64,000 nucleotides of DNA from Pegea sp. RAD2-039 (GCA_034620365.1 JAQGEQ010000213.1:496001-560000); one strand, 5' to 3'; shown: positions 18,242 through 29,688, counted from the stretch's first letter. The notes: generated by a model from the sequence alone, not told the origin. Numbers and translations are program-made.

Positions 18242-21092
18242 ATGATAAGAAGCTTGATAATTTTGTTTATTCTATACCGGATAGAAACAACTGCTCAGCT
18301 AATTCGAGGTAATTTTTACTTGTATTATCACAAAATCATTAAAAATCAGTTTTAAGATTCAACAGCTTAATTTTAAAAAGATTGTTAATTATTTACAACA
18401 AACAGTTTTAAAAATTCAATTTGTTTATTGTTTTAAAAGAGCCGAACAGTCATGTTCTAAGTGTTCCTCAAGGTCTTTTTAATGGTGAGATCATTCAATG
18501 GATAGGTCAATCTTATTCACATACCAATGAATCTTGGCTACAGTTTAAGTCACACATCGATAGTGAACCCTTCTTTCAAATGAAACTTCAGCATTTTGAA
18601 AATCAGGTTAAATATTTTGTTTCTAGAACAATTTGTTACAATTTTCTGAATTTTAGTTAATTTATCTCATCATGAAGTTGACGTGAAGATTTGCTTTTGT
18701 AGATTTCTATTTATGAAAGTTTTTATGGAATAATGGAAGAATGCTATATTGGAGATAATATCATTACTTCCGAAAAACAATTTAATGTTCAGCTACTAAT
18801 AACGTTTATTGACTATAAAATATATATAAACAATGTTCTGAAATATACAGTGAAGTAAATATTGAAGTTTCTTTTTCAGTTATTTGCAGTAAAGTAAACT
18901 TTTAGTTGTGAAACTCCATAGTAAATCCATATTAAAAAAATGTTTTTGGTAAAATCTTATTAGATAATATTAATTTTAATAAAAAGCAAAATTTATGAGA
19001 TTGGCTTAGTTTTTTTCTGAATTATGGGTTTTTTTTTATAATTATTTTTTAAAGATCAACTTACTTTCCAACTGAGATTAAATATGTTGTTGTTGGAGGT
19101 TCAGGAAACTTGACATCTTTGAATAAACTAACAGATGAAGATTTCAGTAAGTTAATATATTAATGGCTTTTAATTGTTTTACTCATGAAGATATACTTTA
19201 CAATTATTGAATTATTGAAAAGAACTTTTTATTTTTTTTGTTGTATGTCTCAAAAAATTGAAAAATTAACAATTGATCAATAGGTCATTACCTGAGTCAC
19301 AACCAGTGTGGAATCACTACAGCCCAGCCTCTTTCTGATGCTTTATCAGAACTATGTTATAATCAAACTTTAAATAGTTCAGAATCTTTTCACGAGGGGT
19401 TTATTTCAACTCCTGGAAGTAACCCATGGCAAGTACGTTGCTAGTTTATCTAACTTTGTATGACTGCTGATACTTTTTTAATTTTGTAGGCTGCTATTCG
19501 CTACAAACCACGATATGTAAATGATGATTTTCCTCATAAGTGTGGTGCCATTCTTATCAATGAATGCTGGGCAATTTCTGCTGCTCATTGCTTGCCAGTA
19601 ACTCACCCAGGGTAGATAGTTTTTCATTTTAAATGATTTAATTATTTCAACATTTTCTGTTAAAACTTGAATTTTAAAACTAAATTTCTATTCAAAAAAA
19701 GATTTTCTTCAAACCTCAGCTGTTTTCAATTCACATTTTTAAATACTATTTTTAGTTTAATATTTCTTATTGAGCTGTCAATTTGATAAAAAAAAGGTTC
19801 TTTAAATGTATGAAGATTAGAACTTATGTAAAGTTGTAAGTTTCCACGACAAGTCTGTCAAATAGAGTTGGTAAGTTTACTTGACTACTCAACCACCGAA
19901 GGCAAGATTTATTCTATATTAGTGGTTGGAAGAATTAAATGAAGAGCTCTTGGAAATGATTACTTTCTAAAAATGTGATCTTATATAAGACCAACACCTC
20001 TTAAAAAGTTGCGTAAATTTATGTCGTATACTGTGTTTAAAAATATTCGCTAATACTTTTAAAAATATCATTTTGATGGAAATACATTTTTCCACCTAAT
20101 CAAAGGTCAACATGTGAAGGTTTTTAACAAAAGCTGTTTTTTATGAAATTCTACTTTTCAACTTTTTTGATCAAAATCTGGTTCTAAAAAAGTTGAAATA
20201 AAATCAGTTTTATTACACTTTTTATGAAAATATTCAAAATAACTATCTAAAAAATTGCTTTTCTTACTAGAGCAATTAGACGTTTGGTGCTTCGAGTTGG
20301 TGACTATTTCAACTACGATACCGATACTGAAGTAAAAGAAAAGTTTTCGGCATTTCAAGATCTACAAGATCTCGAAATTGAAGAAGTCTACAAGCATGAA
20401 AGATTTATTGGACTGGCAAATGACATTGCTTTGATAAAGTTAAAAACTTGTGCACGTTTAGGGTAAGATATTTGATTCTAAGAATTCAATTTGTAAGATG
20501 GTTTTTGTAGACCTTTTGTGAAACCCATTTGTTTTCCCAAATCTCCCAATCAATTCAAGTCAGGTGAAACTTGTGTTGTATCGGGTTGGGGTGCATTTAA
20601 GTGGAGAGAAGGTTTGGACAAATCTTTTTGTTGTAAATCTGAACATTTTAAAAATTTGCAGTGAAAGCAAAATACCCGAAGTGTCTAATTCAAAAGAGAG
20701 TTGAACTATTATCAAGTTTAAAATGTAAACAAAAGCTTTCAAATCAACTATTTCTTAACGAACTGATGCTGTGCGCAGTGGTGAGTCATACTTCACTAAA
20801 TTAAAAGAATATTTTAAATGCTGTCTTTAAATAACAGGGAAAAAATGGTGAAGATACATGCCAGGGTGATAGTGGAGGACCTTTTGTGTGTGGGTATAAC
20901 AAGTCTTTTCTTTTTGGGGTTACTAGTTGGGGAATTGATTGTGGACGACCACAGTTTCCAGGAGTGTATACTCGAATTTCAGCTTATCTAAAATGGATTT
21001 ATACCAAAATTCTTCTTCATCCAAATGATAAAGAAATGAAAAAAATGATTGCACGGAGTATTATACCTCGAGAATTATGTCAAGCAATCTGA
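18242..21092 (+). CDS. Secreted galectin-like/trypsin-like fusion protease 1
   Basis: Ten exons. Exon 1 (18,242-18,308) encodes a signal peptide ([20 protein letters not shown]). Exons 2-4 (18,440-18,606, about 18,703-18,855, about 19,055-19,145) encode a galectin-like beta-sandwich: L-N-G-E-I-I near the start, [11 protein letters not shown], and [13 protein letters not shown] as the last strand. The usual sugar-binding HxNxR and WxxE residues are not evident. Exons 5-10 encode an S1A protease with [12 protein letters not shown] and [10 protein letters not shown]. The triad is intact, and Asp six residues before the Ser (position 189) predicts cleavage after Lys/Arg. SWG (214-216) is present. 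Oddity: where R-IVGG is expected before NPWQ, the chain reads [10 protein letters not shown], so the canonical zymogen activation site is gone. An AATAAA lies about 30 bp after the stop. A sister gene is convergent at 22.1-24.3 kb. Confidence 0.8.
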
Positions 21093-22055
21093 AAATTTTC
21101 TTTATTTACTTTGTATATTTTTAAATAAATCAACTTCAGTATTTAAAGTTACAACTGAAATTTTTTTTAAGGTGAAAATTGTAAATTTTATTCTTTTAAT
21201 TAATTGATTACTTTAAAACTAACTATTTTTTAACAAAAATCGCACGATTTATTTTATTAGATCGTGAAAGTAAATATTAGTTGATGTAATTGTCGTTCTA
21301 AAATTACTTTTCTTCTCTTTTCTTTATCCTTCTTTTTGCTACAATTTCTCTTGTTTAGTGTTAAAATAGATATTATTGATGACATCAATAGCAATAAATT
21401 TATAACTTTTGCGTATACAATTTTGATTTTGTATTATGTAGCAAGTATAAAGCAACTAAATTGCATAAAAACTAAAAAACAAAATAATTTATGTAAACTG
21501 AACATAAAAGTTTGAAAAGCGAACAATTTTTGTTATTTCGAAAAGTTTTTCCAAAAAATTTTCAATTTACTATATTTGTATAATGTATTAAAGCCAAATT
21601 TTATTTCGAAAACCCTCATCATATTTACGTTATAAAAAAAAAAACATATATAATGAGAAATATGTAATATAACCAAATAAAAAGCTATTTTTTATTATGA
21701 ATGTCATATAAGATATAAATAAACGAAAATATTACAATAAAAAAGGAAATATATTATATAAAAAGTAATTTTGTTTAATTTTGGTATTATGAACTAAAAT
21801 TGTGAGTCAATTTTAAAACAATTCTCAACCAGAATTTACAATCTTCTTAATAAATCAATGTCTGAATATTTTCTCTTTATAAAACGATAGACCTCAAACC
21901 TAGATAGCATTCTCTAACCATGAAATATTAATGATTTTTATAGATGTTCTTTTGGCAAACTAAAAGTTGAACTTAAAAAAAATATTGAAAATTTTTTTTA
22001 TCTCATTTAGTCATAACAGAAAAAAATGCTAAATAAAGTTTATCATTTGTTGTTA
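21093..22055. other. Short interval between the two convergent protease genes
   Basis: About 0.96 kb of AT-rich sequence between two stop codons facing each other. It presumably holds both 3' UTRs. No exon or repeat seen. Confidence 0.5.
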
Positions 22056-24293
22056 TTATTTGCATGTCATTTGTGATTTCGTGTCATAATTGGAAAAGAA
22101 ACGTTTTATGAATATCCATTTCATGAAGAAAGAAATCCTGCTGTATATTCCTCCCTCTCCACATATTCCACCTCCAATAGTAACTCCAGCTAAGACAAAC
22201 CTGTTAGCCTTTTTACATGCTAATGGACCACCACTATCTCCCTTGCATGTGTCTTTGTTGCTGCCCTGTAAATTTCTGATTTTTAAACTTTTCTTCAAAT
22301 AAAATCTTGAACAAATTGTGAATTCACCCCGGCACAAATCATTTGATTTTCATCTACTTCATTTTGAAAGGTACAGTTGTTGTTGTCGTGGATTTTAACA
22401 CCAACCGATTGTAAACATCTTGGGTAATTTTGTGTTCCTTCTTCAAGAATTTTGAAGTATTTATAACATTTAATACTAAATGATTAGAAATTCAGTTACA
22501 CCTACCTTGAATTGAACCCCATCCAGATATTATGCATTGGTCACCAGTTTTTATCTGATAAAGTTTGGGTAAACAAATTGGTCTCACAAGCTCACTGAAT
22601 TTAAATCAGTTATAATTTTTACATAAGTTTTTCTGAAATATATACTTGATCGTAGCACAGTTTCTTAGTTTTATTAATGCTATGTCATATTTTAAGATTT
22701 TCTTTTCATCATAAGTTTCTGGTATGTATACTTTTTCGATAATTAAATCTTTAAACTCTTCTATTGTCGGTAGATCTTCGATTTTATCATCATTGTTAAA
22801 GTCTCCAACGCGAACTACATAGTCATTAATGTCACTAGAAAATTAAACAACAAAATGTATTTATTATTTTGGCGATAAGTACTAGAACTTAATATAAATA
22901 AAAGTTTGAACACAAGATAAAACGAGGGTTGAAAGTCATTTTCAATTACAGATTTAAAAATGAATTGTTAATCACCAACGTAAGTACCAGCAGCTTGTTG
23001 CAAAAACGTTACTACAAAGCTAAATAATAAAATCGCTATTACTTTAAAGATATTCTGCCATTTGAATTGAAATTTCTTGTAAAACAATGTGCAGCTGATA
23101 AAACATAACAGCGATCTATTAATACTGCTCCACAAATGTGTAATCTACGTTCACTTGTCTTAACATGCGTTTGTTTTCGAAGAGATACCTAAAAACCATT
23201 GATTAAGTTGGCAACTCAATCGATCTTTCTATTTTTACCTGCCAAGGAATTGCTCCAAATGAATTCTCGCCTCCAACAATTCGAGAATTGTATGGGACAC
23301 AATTTTGTAAAAATGACATTTCACCACCATGGTTACTCATTCTACCGCAATCCTCATAGTTGAGGTAGTCATCTGTATAAAGAAATATTTACTGTAAGCA
23401 AATTATCAATTTATCAAAAAAAACCTTCAAATACACTTTTGAATGCTTATTTGAGGCATACTTGTTTAACTTACAATAATCTTCATAGGTTAGTCGCTTT
23501 AATACTCCAGAATGAAAATCACCCCTAATTTCAACGGCTTCCAAGTTAATTAGCTTGATCTTACTTCTAAGAGGATAAAAAAAATATTCAAAAAATTGTT
23601 TCAAACCTTCATATAGAATAAATCGTTACAATGTTACAAATATGTTAACATACTGAATACTTAGTTTTCCTTCTCCGTTTATATAAACCTGAGTTCTATT
23701 TTTTTGGAAAAAAACTTGAATAGTCATTTTATTTGGCGGTTGATATTCCAATGTTTTCGCTTCAGTATCACAAATTCCTTTCTTTAAATATCTTTTTATG
23801 TCTATGTAAAGCTGCACAAATATCTTTAATTAATATGACAAGAAACTGAAACTAAAATTGTACCTTTTCTTTTTGATAAATATTAACTGACAGAACTTCT
23901 TTCTTGAGGCTTTTTTTAAAATGGATAGATAAATTGTTAAAATCAGTTATTAAAAAACCTTTGAATTCTATAATATCATTTTCTAACAGGCCTCCATTCA
24001 AATTGTAAACTGATTTCTGATCGAATTTTGAGTCTTTCTTTAGCTCTAAATAAGTATCATTAAAATTTGAGCATAATGAATCAAAAATTGAATTTGATGA
24101 GCTCAGTTTTATTTTTTTATTAAAATATTTCTAAGAAGGTTTATTGTTGTTTTTTAGGTTTTAAGTAATTTTTGCAACAAGGATCTAATTTGTATCTATC
24201 AAATCCGAAAATAAAATCACCGTCACTAAATATAGTTGAACTGCTTGATAGCAATATCAGAGAATGAATCCAAAAAAATAACATCAAATGCAT
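22056..24293 (-). CDS. Secreted galectin-like/trypsin-like fusion protease 2
   Basis: Paralogue of gene 1 on the opposite strand. ATG at 24,293 gives a signal peptide (MHLMLFFWIHSLILLSSSST). The galectin-like module covers about 24,120-23,474 (VYNLNGGLLENDIIEFKG, RTQVYINGEG, LEAVEIRGDF). The protease starts after NSRIVGGENSFGAIPWQ, a canonical activation site with Arg. Triad segments are LSAAHC, KYDIALIKL and DTCKGDSGGP, with Asp at 189. Last exon is 22,266-22,056. Oddity: the SWG that normally lines the substrate cleft reads IGG (VTIGGGICG), so Ser214 and Trp215 are lost, and the usual PGVYTR reads GGIYSR. The first intron (about 24,200-24,130) is not well defined. Signal peptide and disulfide-type cysteines indicate secretion. 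Substrate unknown. Galectin assignment rests on strand pattern, not on sugar-binding residues. Confidence 0.78.
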
Positions 24294-24829
24294 ATTCTGA
24301 AAATTAAAAAAAGGTTGTTAGAGAAAAGGGATTACAACAAGTATTTGGTACGTATTAAACTTAAAGTTGATTGAAATACCTAATAAAACTAGAAATTTTA
24401 ATTTAAAATTTGAAAAAAATTGAGTAAAACAATTATGGAAATACCAATTACAATTTGTAGCATGAAAATTATTACTCACTGATGCAGGTGTCGAAAACAG
24501 AGTTTGAAGTCAAAAGCACAAATTTAAGGCAAGATTTATTTGTGATTGAGGTTTTTCTACAGCATTTATACTAAAGTAGAGATATTCATTCTTGGTTTTG
24601 TTTACGTTAATTAATCATTTTAAATATAAAAATTAGTCATGTAGCAGTCATTAGGCAACTTCTTATGGCTAAAATGACTCGTATAGAAATTTTAGTTACT
24701 GACAAATCAAATTTACAAAACATAAATCAAGAGAATAAAATTGTTTAGTTTTGTTCACTAACTAAATAAAAAGATAAATCAGATAATTATCAAAAATTAA
24801 TTCGAAAGATTATTCTATTTGAATATTGA
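24294..24829. other. Intergenic, upstream of galectin-trypsin gene 2
   Basis: AT-rich and unremarkable. The promoter of gene 2 should be here. No clear motif. Confidence 0.4.
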
Positions 24830-25010
24830 AATTATTAACATTCCATATAATTGTTCACTTTTATATGTGTTGAGTGCAATCGAAATAGAACGTGTTACAC
24901 CTTTTGCTTTCTATAATTTTGACTAAATATATGTTATTTGTGAGAATGTGTGTTAGCAAGAGGTGCTATCTCTTCACGTAACCTCATTCCCGTTTATAGA
25001 AATATATAAA
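24830..25010 (+). mobile_element. 3' end of a LINE (left border of duplication copy A)
   Basis: Matches the 3' non-coding end of the LINE at 30.3-32.7 kb: ATAATTGTTCACT, then TTTGTGAGAATGTGTGTTAGC, then a short A-rich tail. Only the last ~180 bp are present. The same truncated insertion borders duplication copy B, but the LINE part differs more between the copies than the adjoining unique DNA does. Confidence 0.7.
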
Positions 25011-25779
25011 TTAAATGAAAAAAGAAGCTGTTAAATAGTTTTTAGATTTCTGTAACAAGGCAGTTTTATCAAATGAATAAGAGATGAACTGATTGAGCAT
25101 AAGTAATGTTGGTATTTGCAATAGAAAGTAAAACTTTCTAATTAATCTAACTTTATAATAATTCTAACTAAATCAAACTTATAAAAATGACATATCGTCC
25201 TATAAGGTATTTTTATGCTTTTTTATTTTTTGAAACAATTGGATGAAGTTTGATGAATAAAGAAGAACTCGGAAATAGATTAATCTATTAGCTCTCTATA
25301 CTAATTTCACGAACTCAAAATAATTTCATCTACTAGGAAATGTTCATGAGTTTATTCAAAGAAATACTTCCAAATCTTCCAAAAATTTAATTTAGTCGCT
25401 AAAATGACTTTCTTAAGAAATGTTCTCAAATAAATAATAGTTGCAGCAAAACGTAACAACTTATTTCTTCAAAACTAACATTAATCATTAATTTCTCAGA
25501 TACTAAAAAATTGTTCATCCATATCTAAAATAATTGAAGGCATAAATAAAAAAAGTTCTTTCCTAAAAGATATTTCATCTAAAATATTAGAGGTATAATT
25601 CATTTTTCGATTTATTAAACGTTTTGTGATCTGCATTATTAAAACCTTCAGACATCTTCACGTTTGGCCAAAAAAAAATAATTTCAATTATCTGAGGAAT
25701 TATTTATTAAACATTTTAAAACAATTTATCCTCTTTTTGTAGTTCCTTCTTTGATGACATACTCTTCTCAAACACTAAT

Positions 25780-26793
25780 TTATATCCAACGAAGTGCTTT
25801 TAGTATACGACGTGGTATGTCCCAATTCTTCTTCTTCTTCTTTTTGCATTTTTTTCCCTTTTCCGCTTTTGTACTTTCTACATTTGTATCTTCTGACTGT
25901 TTAATGCCTGTTGCTATGTTTTTACCATTTACAAAAGGGTTTTTTTTATCATCAATAATTTCAAGTGTGAAAATGCGAGGTAAATCAAAATGCCAATCAT
26001 GATTAAACAAATCATTCAAAGGAATTCTCGTTTTTGGCTCTTTATCAAATATTCTATATACGATATCAAAAAAATCGTTTGAAATTTCAGTGCGGAGAAA
26101 TATTTTAATATTATGTGGTATCTCCTTAAATGGAAAATAACCAACTACCATTCTGTATATGCAAACTCCAATACACCAAACGTCAAGCTTTGTACCAAAA
26201 TATCTTTTGGTTGGATCTTCAATAAATTCTGGTGCTTTGTAATTTGTAGCTGGTGTAAAATAGCCAACTAACCCATCTGAGTCTGTCACTACAGCGTTGT
26301 CAAAAGATGAAATTTTGATATTATTTTGATCGTCAATAAGTAGATGCTTCAATGTTAACTCTCTCAAAACAATATCTAGTTTGTGAAGATGTTCAATTCC
26401 ATGTATTATCGAGTTGAACAAAACCCTAACATCGTCTTCTTTCATCCTTAAATTTGGGAAAAGACGATCATGTAAGCTTCCGTTTGAAAGATATTTGAAG
26501 TAATAGATAGAATGTTCTTTGGCAACACAGTGTTTTAATATTGAAACAAACTTCGGGTGTTTACATTTAAAAAGAATTTCTCTTGCATGATCTTCAGGTC
26601 GATAATTTGTTTTATCACTGTAATCACCTTTTGCTATTTTAGCAACATACAAAGATTTATCAATCAGATTTTTTACCAGAACGGTTTGAACATCAGCTTT
26701 TTGAGGTTCACCCAGGATTTTCATACACCAGAAGTCACTTCTGCTACTAAATGTTTCGTTTAATAGTTTTTCAATTCTATTAACTTCATTCAT
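25780..26793 (-). CDS. Tribbles-like pseudokinase A (intronless)
   Basis: A 337-residue single-exon protein with a kinase fold lacking catalytic residues. The glycine loop is absent (KILGEPQKADVQTV). The beta-3 lysine is kept (LYVAKIAKG). The HRDLKPEN loop reads LRELTLKH, so the catalytic Asp is Glu and the Lys and Asn are lost. DFG reads SFD. KAPEFI, LDVWCIGVCIYRMVVGYFPF and the C-lobe are well kept. LRxL in the catalytic loop, S-x-(E/D) for DFG and YFPF match Tribbles pseudokinases, scaffolds that present substrates to the COP1 ubiquitin ligase. No COP1-binding motif is visible. The tail instead has a lysine run and ends in PRRILKALRWI. Absence of introns suggests a retrocopy origin. A sister copy lies at 33,460-34,473. 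Confidence 0.75.
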   Translation of the reverse strand: MNEVNRIEKLLNETFSSRSDFWCMKILGEPQKADVQTVLVKNLIDKSLYVAKIAKGDYSDKTNYRPEDHAREILFKCKHPKFVSILKHCVAKEHSIYYFKYLSNGSLHDRLFPNLRMKEDDVRVLFNSIIHGIEHLHKLDIVLRELTLKHLLIDDQNNIKISSFDNAVVTDSDGLVGYFTPATNYKAPEFIEDPTKRYFGTKLDVWCIGVCIYRMVVGYFPFKEIPHNIKIFLRTEISNDFFDIVYRIFDKEPKTRIPLNDLFNHDWHFDLPRIFTLEIIDDKKNPFVNGKNIATGIKQSEDTNVESTKAEKGKKCKKKKKKNWDIPRRILKALRWI

Positions 26794-28026
26794 TTTAAGA
26801 TTAGTGGAGGCTTTTTAGTTTCTGTAAGTTAAGAGCTATAAGGTGGTTGGAAATTTAGACAGCTATTACAGTAATGGATTTAAGTTTTCAGAAATAATAC
26901 ATATTTTAGAAGAGTTTTGAAATAAAATATTCTGCAACTTCTGTAGCATTTCGATTGCAATTTATATTTATTAAAGTAGTAAATTAATAAAATTAATAAG
27001 TTCTATTAAAATTGATCTAAACTTTGGGAAAAAGTATAAGACATGAGATTACATCTAATGCCTAAGAAAATGTTAAGAAAAAACAATAATTGAAAAAGTA
27101 AATTATATACACAAAAAGTAAATCATCTAAAAGTTTTCATTTTAACTTGTGACAATAAGTAGAAATGTCTTAAATTTTAGTTTTTTATAAAAAAATCAAT
27201 CAGGCTCTTTATCCGTCAAAAACAAATCAAACAACAAATAACAAAAATACCTATTTATGTCAGTTACACTGGCAATGTTGATATAGATAGAATGACAAAA
27301 ATAAACTTGTTCAATTTATAACTAACTTCTAATTATTTGCTTTAAAGATACAACAAAATTTAATCGAATTCAGTCAATAAAATTTTAGCTCAGATATATC
27401 GTTTGATCCCTATCCGAAAGTTTGAATGATAAAAGCTGAAATAAAACTCGAACCTTGCAAAATAAGAAATTATAAGAAGCTCTAAGTTCACTTTTAACAT
27501 AACTAGATAAAACACATTTTCTGCTTAATTTGATCGCTTATACTGAATAACTCACATATTTAAACCAAAACTAATTTCTCATTTAATTACTAACATAAAA
27601 ATCAATATATATATATTTTTAGAATATTTTTAAGAAATGCAAAATTGTTAGTGCCTGATTGCAACACCTGAAATAACTCAAATAAAACAGTTCTTAAATT
27701 TTCAACAAACATTTTTATCTACAGTAACTTTTTAAACAAAGTTAATAATAATTTACCAGTTTTCAAATTTAAATAGAGCTTTGAATAGCAATTACCATTT
27801 AAACTTAATACTAACTTTAGAAAAAAACATTAATAAGCAGGTAATTTGAACTTGTAACATAAACGGTTCTTATTCTATCAAGCTATCAAATCATTTTCTC
27901 TCAAAATTATCTTAGAACTAGTCAAACGAAAAGCTATAAAAATATTTCCAACGTTTGTAGCTGCTAATTCTAATAATTTTGTGCTCATTAAGAAAATTGT
28001 AGCCATTTAAGTACGAAATTTAAATT
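26794..28026. other. Non-coding flank inside duplication copy A
   Basis: AT-rich upstream flank of pseudokinase A. A block at about 27,760-27,975 also occurs at 35,335-35,540 and, a third time, at 43,905-44,110 next to the sulfotransferase gene. No coding signal. Confidence 0.6.
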
Positions 28027-28236
28027 CTATTCTAAATAAATTCTAAGTATTTTTATTGTTTTGAAGTCGTTGGTGTGGTCAAATTTTTCTAAACTAGTTT
28101 GGTCTGTGTTAGAATGAAAGGTGATCTGGCATTTGTTTTGCCATGTGAGATTTATTGAATAATTTTGTAACCAGTTGTTATTACTTAATACTTTCAGCTT
28201 GTTTTTTGTGACAGCAGTAAAACTAGTTTTTGTAAA
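28027..28236 (-). pseudogene. Galectin-like C-terminal exon remnant, copy A
   Basis: An open frame on the minus strand ending LRIYLE-stop, matching the one at 35,609-35,812 with the same stop. Residues such as SLEKFDHTNDFKTIKILRI resemble the last two strands of a galectin domain, as in the nearby galectin-trypsin genes. No partner exons found, so probably a stranded exon. Confidence 0.35.
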
Positions 28237-28334
28237 GTTTTTTGTTGCTAAAAATCATTAAGAAGTTATATGAGGATTAAACTTTATTTACGTCGCAACA
28301 ATTCATAAATTTCAACTGTTGAAAATATACAACT

Positions 28335-28795
28335 TTGCGAAGAAGACTACTAGCCACTAGTAGTAACCATATGATTCTAAACATAAAATAATTAATTAAC
28401 TAAAAAGATAATTGAAAGAAATAAAACTACAAAACTTATAGTCACCTGATGAATTAAACAAAATTAGTACTTTAAGCTTTTCTTTTAAATATAAATTAGT
28501 TGAAATTATTTTGCTTGTATGATTGGGACCAACTAGCTATAATCTTTCTTTTAATAACCTTTTTAATATCAATTTAGCTTGAAAATTTATTGCTGTATCA
28601 TTTTTTTTGCAAACTTTTTTAGATAAAATCGTTGAATAGTTTAGTGAAGTTATAAATCATCCTGTTTACATTTTTAGCTAAAACAACATGATTTAGATAT
28701 TTTGAAAAATGTCCTACTATCAAATGAATAAATAATTCTATCTATTAGATTAACACAGATTATTCCAATAAGGATTTAAGTTTTATATGGAAATA
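28335..28795 (-). pseudogene. Sulfotransferase exon-2 pseudogene fragment
   Basis: Collinear with 43,090-43,620, which contains exon 2 of the carbohydrate sulfotransferase gene and the introns around it. It carries many substitutions and a deletion of about 75 bp that removes the 5' half of the exon together with its acceptor. No other exons of that gene are nearby, so it cannot be functional. Confidence 0.7.
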
Positions 28796-28799
28796 TTTT

Positions 28800-28858
28800 A
28801 CTCTTGGATTTGAGATTAACGCTTTCGATTTTCGTTTTCAAAGTCCAAGTTCTCTCAT
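28800..28858 (+). mobile_element. Short LINE endonuclease fragment
   Basis: About 60 bp encoding GFEINAFDFRFQS in the plus frame. It corresponds to the beginning of the LINE piece at 30,285-30,345 (GFEITAFDFHYSKS). It abuts an oppositely oriented LINE 3' end at 28,860. Confidence 0.6.
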
Positions 28859-28859
28859 T

Positions 28860-29560
28860 TAATATATATTTATTTCATTAAATGCGAAGGAGGATGCCTG
28901 AAGAAAGCACCTCCTGCTAACACACATTCTCACAAATAATGTCTACAAAGTTAGAAATATAGAAAGCAAAAGATGTAACACATGGCATTTTGGTAGTCCT
29001 CAAAGCATAAAACAGTGAACAATTATATAGAATGTTAATAATATAAGAAAGTAAAACAAAACAGTTTAGAAATGGTAATGTTGGCAATATTATAACGGTT
29101 CTACTTCTGCTAGAACAACACCAGTGATTCTGACTTGACAATGTCTGATGGCATCTGGTTCCAAGTATTAAATGTGCAGAGTAAAAAAAATGTTCTGATT
29201 AACGTATCAGGCTTTATGGGATGTATATTATATTGATGTATATTGTATTAATATATAGTATTGTATTATTAAGAGTGTGTGTCATCTGAGTTGACATAAT
29301 TTGAGGGAGAGACTATTATAGAATAAAGTATCGATTTTAAGGTAAGCTAAAGTATGGTTGAATAAAAAAATTAGAGTTAGGTCGAATTTAACCAGTCAAA
29401 TTTTCAAAGTATCTAAGTTCAAAAAGTCAAGACGACGTCCACAACTATCAAATGCACTACTAAGTTTCCTGTATAACAATCTCATAAATACAGCCTGATC
29501 AGATTCGATTTTTTTATATAACTAACTTAATACGGCATCCATGCGCTGACACTTTTTTCA
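28860..29560 (-). mobile_element. 3' end of a LINE, minus strand
   Basis: Starts with the typical tail (read on minus: TTTGTGAGAATGTGTGTTAGC, then CCTCCTTCGCATTTAATG). It continues into the decayed C-terminal coding part matching 32.1-32.5 kb and 51.0-51.5 kb. A small AT-rich insertion lies near 29,220-29,265. 5'-truncated and not coding. Confidence 0.75.
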
Positions 29561-29571
29561 AGAATCTATCG

Positions 29572-29688
29572 TCATTTTTTAAGATTTTCTTTTCATCATA
29601 AGTTATTGGTAATTATACTTTTTCGATACTTAAATCTTTAAACTCGTCTATTGTCTGTATATCTAAGATTTCATCATCATTGTTATTA
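29572..29688 (-). pseudogene. Trypsin-exon pseudogene fragment
   Basis: About 117 bp matching the exon of galectin-trypsin gene 2 at about 22,685-22,800. The frame reads like that exon (TIDEFKDLSIEKV, ITYDEKKILKND), but a stop replaces the Tyr codon and the catalytic-Asp segment is cut short. It lies directly beside the 9-bp satellite. Confidence 0.75.

Larger units (their letters stand above)
24960..28265. repeat. Segmental duplication, copy A
   Basis: About 3.3 kb that recurs at 32.6-35.8 kb in the same orientation. It holds a Tribbles-like pseudokinase gene, its flanks and a galectin-like exon remnant. Flanking non-coding DNA differs at roughly 2-4% of positions (hand comparison). Copy A keeps about 98 bp (around 27,257-27,361) that copy B lacks. 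Confidence 0.9.
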
